Positions 20,884-32,400 of a DNA stretch of 46,487 nucleotides are shown one piece after another. The position numbers and the translations under genes are program-made. Every line of letters begins with the position of its first letter. Position 1 is the first letter of the stretch. The DNA comes from Antrodiella citrinella (taxonomy: Eukaryota > Basidiomycota > Agaricomycetes > Polyporales > Steccherinaceae). The stretch spans positions 1 through 46,487 of the forward strand of contig SGPM01000220.1 of NCBI GenBank assembly GCA_004802725.1. Direction: 5' to 3'. The notes beneath the pieces were generated by a model that saw only the letters and a list, made by a program, of their open reading frames with translations, did no database searches and had not been told where the DNA came from.

Positions 20884-21201
20884 CGTGCCAGATTTGTTAT
20901 CAGAAACTACATGTACTGGNAGAGCGGAGATTCCGGCTGCTGCCGAAACTCCGCCCAGGGATATTCGGTCGTCGAGCCTTTCGGTCGACACCCTGTATTT
21001 TACATCGCTCGACTCCTGTGTATGTAAGTAATACCATACACAACTTTTTGAGCTCTTACCTCTTTTATGTTTGCGTGAACGAGCCTTCCTCGCATTCGAG
21101 TTCTGTAAGCGCTTGCCGATGTTGAACTGNGTAAAAATATTTGACCGGCACGTGATCGTCCATCTTAGGACCATCTGACCGTCCTGATCGAGACGCCCAG
21201 A
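20884..21201. other. Region between tRNA-Pro and the damaged gene
   Basis: About 320 bp with two single Ns (about 20920 and 21130). A phrase rich in TCGGTCGTCGAGCC / TTTCGGTCGACACC (20967-20992) forms a short imperfect direct repeat of TCGGTCG. No gene can be supported. Confidence 0.25.
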
Positions 21202-21663
21202 TCATAGATGATCACTGGCAGTGGCAGGGTAAATAACTTCGGTGATCCTAGCCTCGCCTGTGAGCTGNATGTTCAACTGCAGCGATCCCATCTTGGCAAG
21301 GGTCTCGTCCGATACGACCAGTTTAGCCGGGTCCACGTCTTGTGCAAGTTGCTACAAGGTGTACGATGAACGTCGCGAAGGAGTGGAATGATTAGTGACT
21401 AGATGGAAACCTACCGTAAGGAGTGCTTGCGCCTCGAGTCAGCCTAGAGCATCGAGTTCTCTGCGGTAGGTCGACTCCTCGTCGTCGGGGTCCGTATGTA
21501 TAAGAGAGCTCCAGGTGAGTGGAGCTCGCATCGCCAAAACTCCACATACCAGATCGTCCTGACCAAAAGGTCTCGACTGTCGGCTGTCCACTTTGTCTTG
21601 GCCTCTCCCCGCGATAATATTTCCAAATATTCTTTGAATTAGGCGGACACCTGAGGCCTTCAA
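21202..21663 (-). pseudogene. Damaged or mis-sequenced unrecognised gene
   Basis: On the minus strand 21663-21439 reads as plausible protein (RLIQRIFGNIIAGRGQDK ... VLAMRAPLTWSSLIHTDPDD, then EESTYRRELDALG) and stops at TGA. The frame continues after the stop as LEAQALLT, meets a good donor (gtaggt), and resumes in phase at 21351 (QLAQDVDPAKLVVSDETLAK, then LQLNIQLTGEARITEVIYP) to a stop at 21204-21202. Removing nine bases at the TGA would leave ...ELDAL-EAQALLT..., so a small in-frame insertion with a stop is one reading. I find no good start. An N lies in the last exon (about 21268). Either a pseudogene next to repeats, or an assembly fault. Function not recognised. Confidence 0.4.
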
Positions 21664-21934
21664 CCATATGAAAGTGTTGAACGTTGTTAATCAATTCCCG
21701 GCTGAAGACATAGTTCGGTGCCTGTGATGAGTACTTTCTACTCGAATGCATGTTTGTGATGATTGAAACAGGCGAAACCTCCCGCAGCGTTGAACGCTGG
21801 GAAGAGGAGTATGTCTGAAGACAACAACATGAGAGCAGTAAGTATATGATATGTACATGCCAGATCGTGAGGCCATAGCCGCGGCGGCTCGTCTATATTG
21901 TAACAAAAGCCGCAGAAGGAAGCCATGCAAGTAT

Positions 21935-23740
21935 CTATTTGGATTCTTCGGCCAGGGCCCACATGTAATAAACACCTTGAGAAATACGTTATCAGTCGAC
22001 CATATACCACACAAGACAGTTTGAACTGACCAAGACTGCGATAGGGACGCCACGAATCCGTCAATTCCTCCATCTCTTTGGGAGTCAGGAATGCGCCTCT
22101 GCGAACAAACGAATCAATTTTCGTCGCTAAGGTCATATGAACGATTACACCCACTTGACCTTTTTCTTTGGGTCCAGCCTTCCTTTAAGCATAGCAACGG
22201 TCATACCGACGGGGAGCGGCTCCGGGGGCTGCACCGGCTCGCCCGTCTTGGTCACTCGCATATTCAGCGTCTTATTGATAGACGGCGTGAATGGTATCGG
22301 GAGCCCATCTGGTTCCCCTTCTTCCTCCTTTTCCGTGTCCACGGGGACGGGAAGAAGCGACGACGTATCCGTATATCCGCCAAGGGATGGGACCGCGTCC
22401 GGATCCTGGGACTGCGACTGGGACTGCGATGACGTGCTAGCTGCCATAGAGGGCGTGGACGGTGTCTGAGACCCCGAGTCTGGGTTTTGAGGGAGTTTAT
22501 CTGGGGAGAGGTCGATGTTGAAGTCGGGAGAATGTCGGGCAAGGAACCATCTCACGACGCCGCGCTGGACACCAAGATCGCCTAGCACACAGATGATGCA
22601 CGGTCATACATTCTTATGCGGTTACTACTCACCGACTGGGAGGATGTCGGGTCGACGGAGGGAGAATATAGCGAACATGTCGACTGTGACTGCCGTTTAG
22701 AATCGAAGGCTGCAGTAGGATCTCAGGACACTCACCTGTCCACTGCACAAGAAACAGTCAGCATAGATCGTGTAACGGAGTCGTTTCCCACTTACTCTTC
22801 CTATCCCACGAACTGCAATGAGCATCTCGTAGAGATCCTCGTCGTTCGCTTCCAGGAGTTTTTCTGTGGTCAGTCTTCCGTCTGCGAACCTAGCGGCGAG
22901 GTCAAGCACTGCGCTTCCAATGAGCACGATGTGAGAAGATGTATGTTGAAAATGCCTGACCATATTCAGCTTTCCTTTCGCTTAAGCCGGCGGTTCGCAA
23001 AGTTGGGACGTCCATTTTCGCCACCTCTCTTGCGGTAGGAAAGTAATCTACCATGCTACGAGGTAGTCATCTAGCGTGTATTCCTCTGCGATGCATAGAA
23101 GGACCCACTTGTAATCATCGGGTTTTTCAGGCAGAGCAGGATTGAAGAGTCGAATAAAACGGTGCTTTATGGACCTAGCAGCCTTCCAAGAAATTTGCTG
23201 TCCGCTACGGATATGTCAGCGACGTACTTTTTCGCTTTGTTCTGTCAAGACCTACAGTATCGAACTGGCCAAAGTGCTGGAACAACACACCGTGAGTTTA
23301 TTCGCTCTCTGTGTGAACGAACGAACGAACCTGAAAGGATCGAACTGCTCCAAATGCTCGAAAGGTTTGCACCGCATTCTCTCAAAGATGTCCTCGAAGC
23401 GGGGATCAGCGCGTACGAGGTGCTTCTTGGCGTTCTCGAACGAGAACGAGAGTATCGCAGGCACCAGGGTGCGGCTTTGGTTGGGGACTGGCACCGGAGG
23501 CAGCATGAGACCAGAGCTCGATGCCTCGTCCGGTGTAATGAGTTTCATCTCTGGCTTGACATCGTCCTGCGCTTTGCCGGTCGCCTTCTTCCTGGGTGCA
23601 TTTCTGGGCGATTCGCTAGCTTTTCGTTTCCCCTTGCGCGTGGTCGTGACTGGAGCTTCTTCTGCTTGTGCAACGGGAGTGTCCACGAGGTTCTCGATGG
23701 ACATGACGCTGCTCCGGCTTGCAGAGCGTGTTACAGGCAT
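21935..23740 (-). CDS. MAG1: DNA-3-methyladenine glycosylase (HhH-GPD, Mag1/AlkA type)
   Basis: Ten exons (23740-23331, 23276-23256, 23204-23109, 23055-22961, 22908-22796, 22742-22736, 22683-22633, 22581-22155, 22098-22031, 21975-21935) give 442 aa with all phases closed. A basic N-terminus (TTTRKGKRKASESPRNAPRK) suggests nuclear targeting. The core has LASSILGQQISWKAARSIKH, FPTAREVAKMDVPTLRTAGL, the hairpin VRGIGRWTVDMF, AIFSLRRPDILPVGDLGVQR (catalytic Asp266 in GDLG). It removes alkylated purines from DNA, starting base excision repair. A Ser/Gln-rich insert of ~110 residues sits between the core and the C-terminal LTPKEMEELTDSWRPYRSLG-VYYMWALAEESK, which closes the domain. One exon is only 7 nt and supplies the Trp of the hairpin. 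Divergent from GGT. Confidence 0.93.
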
Positions 23741-24427
23741 CCTGAACGCGTATAATCTGGTCGAACAGAGTGTGTGTCGAGACAAGACGACAGCGAGCAT
23801 TCAAGAGCGCTGTTAACGCGTGTATCCAAGACGTTCACACTCGGGATAAAGATGGCAGTTGGAGTCAGATTACCCAAAGCCGGAGAATGTGAGGACACGC
23901 TAGGGCGAAAGCGACAAGGTGGTAGACGCCGTCGGGAGGCGCATCAAAACGCGCGTCGCCGTCCATGCCGGGCGCGCAGTGCTGACGCTCGTCGGGGTGC
24001 GTGCAAGGCTCCCAACACCCATAACTTTAAGAGCGAGACACAACAGCGAAACGAAACCGTGTACGCATGTAGGACGATGACGAGGACCATACAAGCATCT
24101 CAAATTTTACGTTCCAAACGTTCGAATACAAGGAGAAAAAATCATCATCAAGTATAGGCGATGTCTCTGAAACAGCTGAGAACCTGTCATGGGTAATTGT
24201 GGCGGCAATGGTACGCTCGCTGAAGGCAAGAGTGGGGACAGAGATTGCTGCATACGTGGTCATCTTGAGCGTCTCTGCCTGTGAAATGCCGAATGCCGGA
24301 AGTAGACCGTGCCAAGATCAGCTTGTCAGATATAAATTACAATGGCCGTCGACGCTTTCCCTTCGTTCGATAACCCTTCCTCGTCGCGCCCACCACCCTT
24401 GCCACCGTGCCAGGCGACATTCCGGCC
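23741..24427. promoter_or_regulatory. Shared upstream region of MAG1 and GGT
   Basis: About 690 bp between two divergent genes. A TATAAAT (24330-24336) serves the GGT side. An ATG at 24342 begins an 84-codon out-of-frame reading frame, but it lies too close to the TATA box to be within most transcripts. No gene is supported here. Confidence 0.4.
24330..24336 (+). promoter_or_regulatory. TATA box candidate of GGT
   Basis: TATAAAT about 92-98 bp upstream of the chosen GGT start (24428). It makes the earlier ATG at 24342 unlikely as a start, because that ATG is only 6 bp away. Confidence 0.45.
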
Positions 24428-26871
24428 ATGTCGGACATCCACAAGACCACCGCGAGCGATGACAAACATACCCTTCCATCGTACGCGCTCGGTCCTCCCA
24501 GAAGACGCGGTCCGGGGAGATACGTCTCTCTCCTTGCTTTCATTTTGCTATGTACGCCGTTCGTGCTCCATCGGACGGACGTTCTCTCTCATTTGACGCG
24601 TCAACATCATTCATCGTCCCCGACCAATATCCGGAACCCTGCGTATCTCATCCGCGCGAAGAATGGTGCCGTAGCTAGTGAGAACAAGCTATGTTCCGAC
24701 ATTGGTGTCAATACCCTTAAAGCTGGTGGAAACGCGGTGGATGCGGCTGTGAGCACGACTTTGTGTATCGGTGTAGCCAATATGTTCTCGTACGTCGACA
24801 ATCTAATGATCACACGACACTATGATAATAATCCGATACGTCAAGCTCTGGCATTGGCGGCGGAGGTTTCATGACCGTTCGCGTACCCCCAAGCGTGACA
24901 GGAACAACGTCCGAGGTCTACAATGTCGACTTCCGAGAGATTGCCCCTGCACGAGCCAACAAGACGATGTATTCCAAAGACCCCCTTGCCGCAGTGTTTG
25001 GCGGTTTGGCAGTCGGAGTCCCCGGAGAGCTGCGTGGTCTGGCGGAAGCCCACAGCCGATGGGGGTCCCTTCCGTGGAGTGACCTTGTACAACCCAGTGT
25101 AGAGCTGGCTCTCGGCTGGAAAGTACCTACGGAGCTTGCAAGGAGAATACAGGTATGATAACAGTGTTCTAGTATTCTATCCGTTATCCGGCGACTGATT
25201 GTAACTATAGATGTTTGCTCCCCTCATGCTGAACTCACCAGACTGGAAAGCTATCTTTGCGCCGGAAGGACGGCTACTGCAAGAAGGAGAACTTGTGCAC
25301 AGGACGAACTATTCTCGCACCTTGTCTGTCATTGCTTCGCAAGGAGCTGATGGCTTCTACAAAGTAAATCCCGTGTCACAGCATCTGATGGTTCACCCAG
25401 GTCTAAACATTTCCTTAGGGTCCTATCGCAGACTCTATCATTGCCAAAGTCAAAGAGACTGGGGGCGTCTTGACTCATGAAGATCTAGAATCCTACAACG
25501 TTATCGTTCAACCAGCGTTGCAAGGAACTTATCGCGGCCGCAAGATATACACCACCCACGCTCCTACGTCTGGACCGGTCCTACTGCATATGCTGAATCT
25601 GGTTGAGCATTTTGACGATTTTGTTGAGGAAGGTCGCACGGGTCTGAACGTGCACCGAATCGTTGAGGCTATCAAGTGTACGTCAAGATATCGTTTATTT
25701 CTCTCGTTCTAGCTAATGACCGGACTCAACAGTTGGTTTCGCCGCCCGGTATGTCGTTCATTCGTCCTTTCAACTGTCTGTCTATGTGCTCATTGTAGTT
25801 ATAGCACGAAAGTCTGTGACCCCGCATTCATTGAGGCCGACTACACCAGTATCAAACAGATACCCACGAAAGAATATGCTAGTCTAATCTTCACAAATCT
25901 TACTGATGTGAGCCGTGTTCGATTCATTCTGGCCTTGTCAACAACTGACAGTCACTGTCTAGGACCGTACTCATACTCCAGAATATTACCAGCCGGTGTT
26001 CACCGTCCCCGAAGATCATGGAACAGTGCGTCGACCCAAGTGTATCTAAACTTACCGCCGGGACATTAAACATTCCCCCCAGAGTCACTCCTCTATCGTC
26101 GATAAGAATGGCATGGCTGTTGCTATCACCTCGACTGTCAATCTCGTTTTCGGTTCACAAGTTATGGATCCCGTGACCGGCATTATATTCAATGACGAGG
26201 TACTGCATCGTCTTACATATCCATCTATCAGGATACTCACATTTGGCTGTAGATGGACGACTTCTCTACGCCTGGGATACCCAACATGTTTGGATTATTT
26301 CCTTCGCCGTGTACGTCATCACTGTAGCAAGATGCAAGCACTCATTGCTACTGACCTGATGTTCTGTAGACAACTATCCTGAAGCAGGTAAACGTCCTCT
26401 ATCTTCCACAGTACCCACCATCATCGAGGACGCCGAAGGCGAGTTCATGCTCGCTATCGGCGGGTCAGGTGGTTCTCGTATTTTCCCCTCCGTCTTCCAA
26501 GTCCTCATGAATCTGGATTGGGGTATGGACGCCAGCGCCGCCGTCGAGTACGGGCGCATGCATGACCAGCTTTTCCCGTTGGAAGTCGACGTAGATAATG
26601 TATATCCGGCGGAGTACTTGGACAGTTTGAGAGAGAGAGGACATAACATCACAGGTGAGTTGATCTTGAAATCTCAACGCCATCTTTCTCATGGTCTCTT
26701 CATAGTCTCCGACGTTAACCGCATTGCTGCGGTGATTAATACCGTGAAGAAGGAGGGGGACACGATCTATGGTACGACATGTCGACTTGTGTTTGCATTT
26801 CATGCGGATCATATATTTCACCTCCAGCTGCGAGTGACTCCAGGAAGAACGGCATAGCTGCGGGGTATTGA
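24428..26871 (+). CDS. ECM38: Gamma-glutamyltranspeptidase
   Basis: Twelve exons (24428-24789, 24846-25152, 25211-25363, 25419-25677, 25733-25748, 25805-25907, 25963-26025, 26083-26199, 26253-26310, 26370-26654, 26706-26771, 26828-26871) give 610 aa. An N-terminal membrane anchor ([15 protein letters not shown], ~33-47) leads to [37 protein letters not shown] and [13 protein letters not shown]. The large subunit covers [15 protein letters not shown] and [16 protein letters not shown]. The autoprocessing nucleophile is Thr421 in HGTSHSSIVD, leaving a ~190-residue small subunit with [25 protein letters not shown] and [12 protein letters not shown]. The enzyme removes gamma-glutamyl from glutathione at the vacuole or cell surface, releasing Cys-Gly for sulfur and nitrogen reuse. 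Exon 5 is 16 nt. Confidence 0.95.
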
Positions 26872-27234
26872 TATTTTTGTCTTGACAATGCATTTCTTGA
26901 ACTCAACCCACGTCCGACTGTCGCTTGACCCTCAAAGAAGCCACTTTCGAGTCTTCCGGTCACCTGAACGCTCTGGAAAACGTCACATGTCTATGGTCTG
27001 AAATAACATCGGCAAGGGTCAACCTGGTTCCATGATTCGCATATGAGACCACTTGACAGTGTTGGACGTAGGTGGACGACCGTCGGGTAAAGCTCGCCAT
27101 GCCGGAAGACCACCGTCCCATGCGAAGTATTCCCATTGTACCGGAGTGACTCCACGACGGAGGTTAGCCTTCGACTATTTAAGCAGCAGATGATCTTGAG
27201 TACAGATCACCAACTTCCACTCCACAGGCGCAAA
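26872..27234 (+). promoter_or_regulatory. Region upstream of the mannanase gene
   Basis: About 360 bp holding the GGT 3' end and the mannanase promoter. CTATTTAAGC (27175-27184) is a TATA-like element about 55 bp before the ATG at 27235. No other gene. Confidence 0.35.
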
Positions 27235-29180
27235 ATGTTTCGTTTCGCCGGCTTAGTTGCGTTGGCTATTTCCCTTAGTCCTTTTGTTCATGCCGCCCAA
27301 CCAGAATGGGCGCAGGTGTGTTGCTTCACGACTTCGATTCCACAGCGACTGACCAATGTTCCAGTGTGGTGGAATAGGATGGACGGGAGGAACCTGTGCG
27401 TGCATCTAACACCTTATGTGCCGACTATGGTATCTAATGATTCCCCTTCATAGCATGCGTTTCCGGAACAGTTTGCTCGGTTCTCAACGCGTACTACTCC
27501 CAATGTCTTCCTGGCTCAGTCACAACCGTCGCACCCTCAGGACCAACAGTTCCAATTACGCCTCCGCCAACCACAGCTCCCACATCGGTACCAACTACAG
27601 CGCCACCGGCCCCAGCACCCACGGGTTTCGTGACCGTGGATGGTACTAACTTCAAGCTGAACGGAGAGACTTACACCGTCGCTGGGTGAATACTCTTCCG
27701 TTATCCGTTCTTTGCTTCGCTGAATCTGATTTGTTCAGCGGGAACGCGTATTGGATCGGTCTCACGGGTCTGAGTGTAGCTAACATGAACGCTGCTTTTG
27801 CTGATATTGTAAAATCCGGCGGCACTACTGTGCGGACGTGGTGAGTGCGACTATGTTGATTTGCGTGGTGTCCGTCCTGACCAAGCCATATGAAGGGGCT
27901 TCAACGAAGTCACTACTCCCAATGGAGACTACTATCAGAGCTGGGCGAATGGAACGCCCACCATAAATACAGGGCCGACAGGTCTTGAGAACTTCGGTAT
28001 GGCATTCAGTCATGTTGCGAATCCCACGTTCTCAATTGTCATGATGTTTCTTCAGACAACGTCGTTGCTGCCGCGAAGGCAAACGGTCTCCGTCTTATCG
28101 TCACCTTGTATGTCCTATCAAAATTTACCTCTACTTAAACCTTGATTATATATTGTCAATTCGTAGGACTAACAACTGGTCTGACTACGGTGGAATGGAT
28201 GTATATGTGCAGCAAATCACAGGCGGAACAGATCACGGTTCATTCTACACCGACGCCAACGTGATAGTGTGTTCTTCATTATAGTGGTGAACACGCAGTC
28301 GCTGACCTTTCTTCAGGCCGCATATAAGAACTACATCCAGGCATGGGTCACCCGCTACCTAAATGAGCCCACCATCATGGCCTGGGAGCTTGCCAATGAG
28401 CCTCGCTGCGAAGGATCCAACAGCCAGACCAACGGGGACTGCACCACCACCACCATCACCCAATGGGCGTCGGAGATTTCTGCATTCATCAAGTCGATTG
28501 ACCGCAACCACTTGGTGGCCATCGGAGACGAAGGGTTCTTCAACGAGCCATCAAACCCTAGCTATCCGTACCAGGGCACGGAGGGCGTGGACTTTAACGC
28601 GAACTTGGCGATCGATACGCTTGATTTTGGAACGTTCCACGTGAGTCTTGCTTGCTATCCAATGACTCGTAGCTGACATTCACCTTGCAGTCGTACCCGG
28701 TATGCTTCAGAGTTAAATGCCGTATACTATCACTTGTCTGACTCTATTTGCAGACGCAATGGGGACAGGCTGACCCTCCGACATGGGGTTCTCAATGGAT
28801 TGACGACCACGCCACATCGATGATCCAACAGAACAAGCCTGTCATTCTTGAAGAGTTTGGCGTGACAGACGATCAAGCGGATACTTACACCGCATGGTAC
28901 TCTGCCATCTTGACCTCGGGGTTGACTGGCGATCTCATCTGGTAGGTTGACACCCAGGCATTTGTGACGAATTCTACTAACAGTACAATGAAAATACAGG
29001 CAAGCCGGTTCTGTACTTTCTACCGGACAGACTCCAGATGACGGGTACACAGTGAGTGCAGGATCTTCTCCGAGTGACTTGTCGCAACCTAATGGTATCT
29101 TGTGGCACCAGATCTATCCGAGTGACCCTGTATACGCTTTGGAGCAGACTCACAATGCCGCTTTGAAGGCGCGAACATGA
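27235..29180 (+). CDS. Secreted GH5 (subfamily 7-type) endo-beta-1,4-mannanase with CBM1
   Basis: Eleven exons (27235-27315, 27365-27395, 27454-27685, 27739-27840, 27896-27996, 28056-28107, 28167-28266, 28317-28640, 28691-28699, 28754-28941, 29000-29180) give 466 aa. A signal peptide (FAGLVALAISLSPFVHA) is followed by a fungal cellulose-binding CBM1 (QCGGIGWTGGTSC, then VCSVLNAYYSQC) and a Pro/Thr linker (~60-85). The GH5 catalytic domain follows: WIGLTGL, TVRTWGFNEVT, the acid/base Glu261 in WELANEPRC, and the nucleophile Glu378 in VILEEFGVTDD. Secreted enzymes of this type cut mannan and galactoglucomannan in softwood and plant cell walls. CBM1 docks them on cellulose. Exon 9 is 9 nt (Ser-Tyr-Pro). 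The start follows a TATTTAA element. Confidence 0.95.
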
Positions 29181-29473
29181 TGTACTTAGCTGAGACATAC
29201 CTTTCTTATTCTCGAGATGTGTATCGTACATATCGTATAGTATGGGTTTTTTTGTAAGGCAGAGAACGATCACGGTGGAGAGTGTGTTTGTAGTTATTTA
29301 CCAATGGCCTGCGAATTCAACACGTACAAACAAACACGGCTGATCATCGCGCGCTTATTGTGCGCCCCAATTTCAGCACAACGAGCAACGACCGCCTTTT
29401 TATTGAGAAACTCGAGGTCGAACAGCAAGACGACGTTCAAAGTTGTCTCTCACAAAAGAATTGTTGTGGTGAA

Positions 29474-32400
29474 ATGGCTGATGTCCCAACACTGAGCATA
29501 ACTCTTCTTGGTGCAGGCCAAGAAGTAGGTCGGTCATGCTGTGTTTTGCAATATCGTGGCAAGACCATCGTCTGTGATGCTGGTGTCCATCCAGCTTACA
29601 GTGGTATCGCGTCGCTGCCCTTCGTTGATGAGCTGGACTGGAGTACTGTGGACGCGTTGCTTATTACACAGTACGTCTGCCTTTGTGATAGCTGTGATTT
29701 CTACTGAGTGTTGCGCCACCAGTTTTCATCTCGATCATGCTGCCGCGTTGACATACATTACCGAGAAGGTCGGCGTATGCATTCGAGCCTCGAGAATCGC
29801 ATATTCACCACCACCATGTTCTAGACTAATTTCAGAGATGGAAAGGGGAAGGTGTATATGACGCATCCCACAAAGGCGTTGCACAAGTTCATGATGCAGG
29901 ATTTTGTGCGAATGAGGTGCGTTTATCAAGTCCTTGCTGTTCCTTGTTCGTGGTCGCTCACACATTGTAGTTCTTCCACATCCGACGCGCTATTTTCTCC
30001 GTTGGACCTCTCCATGTCATTATCGTCAATTATCCCCGTCTCCACCCACCAAGTGATTTCACCGTGTCCCGGTGTATCATTCACCCCGTATCACGCGGGT
30101 CACGTCCTAGGAGCTTGCATGTTTCTTATCGACATTGCTGGTCTCAAAATTCTCTACACGGGTGACTATTCCAGAGAAGAAGATCGTCATCTTGTCAAAG
30201 CTGAAGTGCCGCCACTACGACCCGACGTGCTAATCGTAGAAAGTACCTATGGGGTACAAACACTAGAAGGACGAGAGGAGAAGGAACTCAGATTCACTAG
30301 CTTGGTCCATTCCATCATTCGACGAGGCGGACATGTGCTGCTCCCTACCTTCGCTTTGGGCCGAGCTCAAGAACTGCTTTTGATCCTGGACGAATACTGG
30401 AAGAAGCATCCTGATCTGCATAACGTGCCCGTTTACTACGCTTCCAGTCTTGCGCGCAAATGCATGGCTGTCTACCAAACATACATCCACACCATGAACT
30501 CACACGTGCGGTCAAGGTTTGCAAAGCGAGACAATCCATTCATCTTCAAGTCAGTATCATACTTTCGCGTCCCTCGTCAATGTTTTTATTTGTGACCCAG
30601 GTACATCACCAACGTCCCACAAGCGCGCGGTTGGGAACGCAAGATCGCCGAAGGCCCTCCATGTGTTGTGTTAGCAAGCCCTGGGTTTGTGCAGTCTGGC
30701 CCTAGTCGTGAGCTCCTTGAGCTATGGGCTCCGGACTCTCGGAATGGTATCATCGTGACTGGGTACTCGGTAGAAGGTACTATGGCGAGGGTGAGTGATA
30801 CAGACGTTTTGAATGCTTGGTTTTGTAGACCATTGTCGCTGTACATACTCTTCCTGGACTCAATGTTCATGTTTCTTTTTCCAACAACCTCCCTGATGGA
30901 TCAAGAGCTCATATACTCTACTTCCCACCTGTGTAGGATATTCTCACCGAGCCCGAAGAGATTCAAGGGGTCAAAGGCGGCATTATTCCACGCAAGCTCT
31001 CTGTGGACTACATCTCGTTCAGTGCACATGTGGACTATTCCCAGAACTCTGAGTTCATCGAAGCTGTTCATGCTCAGCATATAGTGAGTTTCTTGTGCAT
31101 GTATGCGCGTAATTAACGTTGATGGTCATAAAGGTTCTCGTACATGGCGAACAAACCAACATGGGTCGTCTCAGAGCTGCGATGCAGGATAGGTACAAGA
31201 ACCGAGACGAAGAGATCAAGATACACACTCCACGGAATTTGGAGACCCTGGAACTAACGTTCCGCGGAGAGCGAGTCGCAAAGGTATGTTTACGCTTAGT
31301 CCCGAATTGATGTCCAGGATTGAAGTTGTGGTTTTATAGGCGATAGGCACCCTTGCGAACCAAACCCCTCAGGCGAATGATGTTCTGTCTGGTCTCCTTG
31401 TGGCAAAGGATTATTCCTATACTCTACTTGATCCTCGGGATCTGCGCGACTTCGCAGGTCTCACGACGACCACCGTAACGCAACGACAGAAGATCGCTCT
31501 CAACTTTGGCTGGGATTTGGTCCGATGGCATCTAGAAGGCATGTATGGTAAAGTGGAAGAAGGTGTGGACAATGGCGGTATCCCCACCATGCGGGTATAT
31601 AACTCATCATGCAACAGTTGGGCAAGTTTGCTAAACGATATGGACTTGTTTTCAGGTGATGGGCGCTGTTGATGTCAAACAAACATCGGAACATGAACTT
31701 ACACTTGAGTGGGATTCAAGTGCGAGTAATGACATGATTGCAGATTCCACTCTGGCTCTCATTACTGGCATCGACAAGAGCCCAGCATCCGCAAAATGTC
31801 AGCTAATTCCTCACCTGTTCTTATTCATTCGCTGAACTTATCTATCCCGAAGTGACGAACCAACAGCATGGTCACGCTCACTCTCATTCGTCAGAGAATC
31901 ACCACCCGCATGGAGACATCGAGGACGAGACTGCCCCCCTGAAACGGATAGAGCGATTGGCTTGGTTCTTGGATGCGCATTTCGGCGAGGTGGAGCTGCA
32001 TAAACCCGAGAAAGACGCCGCCGACGGCGAACAGGATGGAGATCAACCAGAACCATCTTTGATAGTCAGACTCGACGAGGCCGATGCTGTTGTCAATTTG
32101 ATTTCCCTGGTACGTGGACTTCTCAGGTCATTATTCCGTGACGGATCTTGACACTGGCATTTCAGACGGTGACGAGTGATAACGAGAGTCTACGTAGGCG
32201 AGTAGAGGCTGTTCTAGACATGGCATTGTCAACAGTCAGCTCTCTCGACGAATCGTTCACCACTGGTCTGTCCCTCGTAGCTGAGGATACCATCCCAGGG
32301 TCCGAATCTCAACAGGATGTGGTTACGGCCAAATCAATATCCCCAGCAGACGCAGACTCAGACAAACCGAGTATTGTCGTGGATGCTGTCACGTCGGAGA

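Noticed and set aside
23310..23331. Short GAAC tandem repeat that could suggest a satellite or CRISPR-like array
   Set aside because: It is a simple microsatellite within an intron of MAG1. There is no spacer-repeat structure anywhere in the window, and the genome is eukaryotic.
24342..24596. Plus-strand ATG reading frame of 84 codons just before GGT
   Set aside because: It overlaps the GGT first exon in another frame, starts only 6 bp after the TATA box and encodes low-complexity sequence. It is not the GGT start.
10665..26871. A sulfur-metabolism gene cluster (two SSU1 genes plus GGT)
   Set aside because: The genes are 9-16 kb apart with unrelated genes, repeats and a tRNA between them, and they lie on different strands. 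Nothing in the sequence shows co-regulation.
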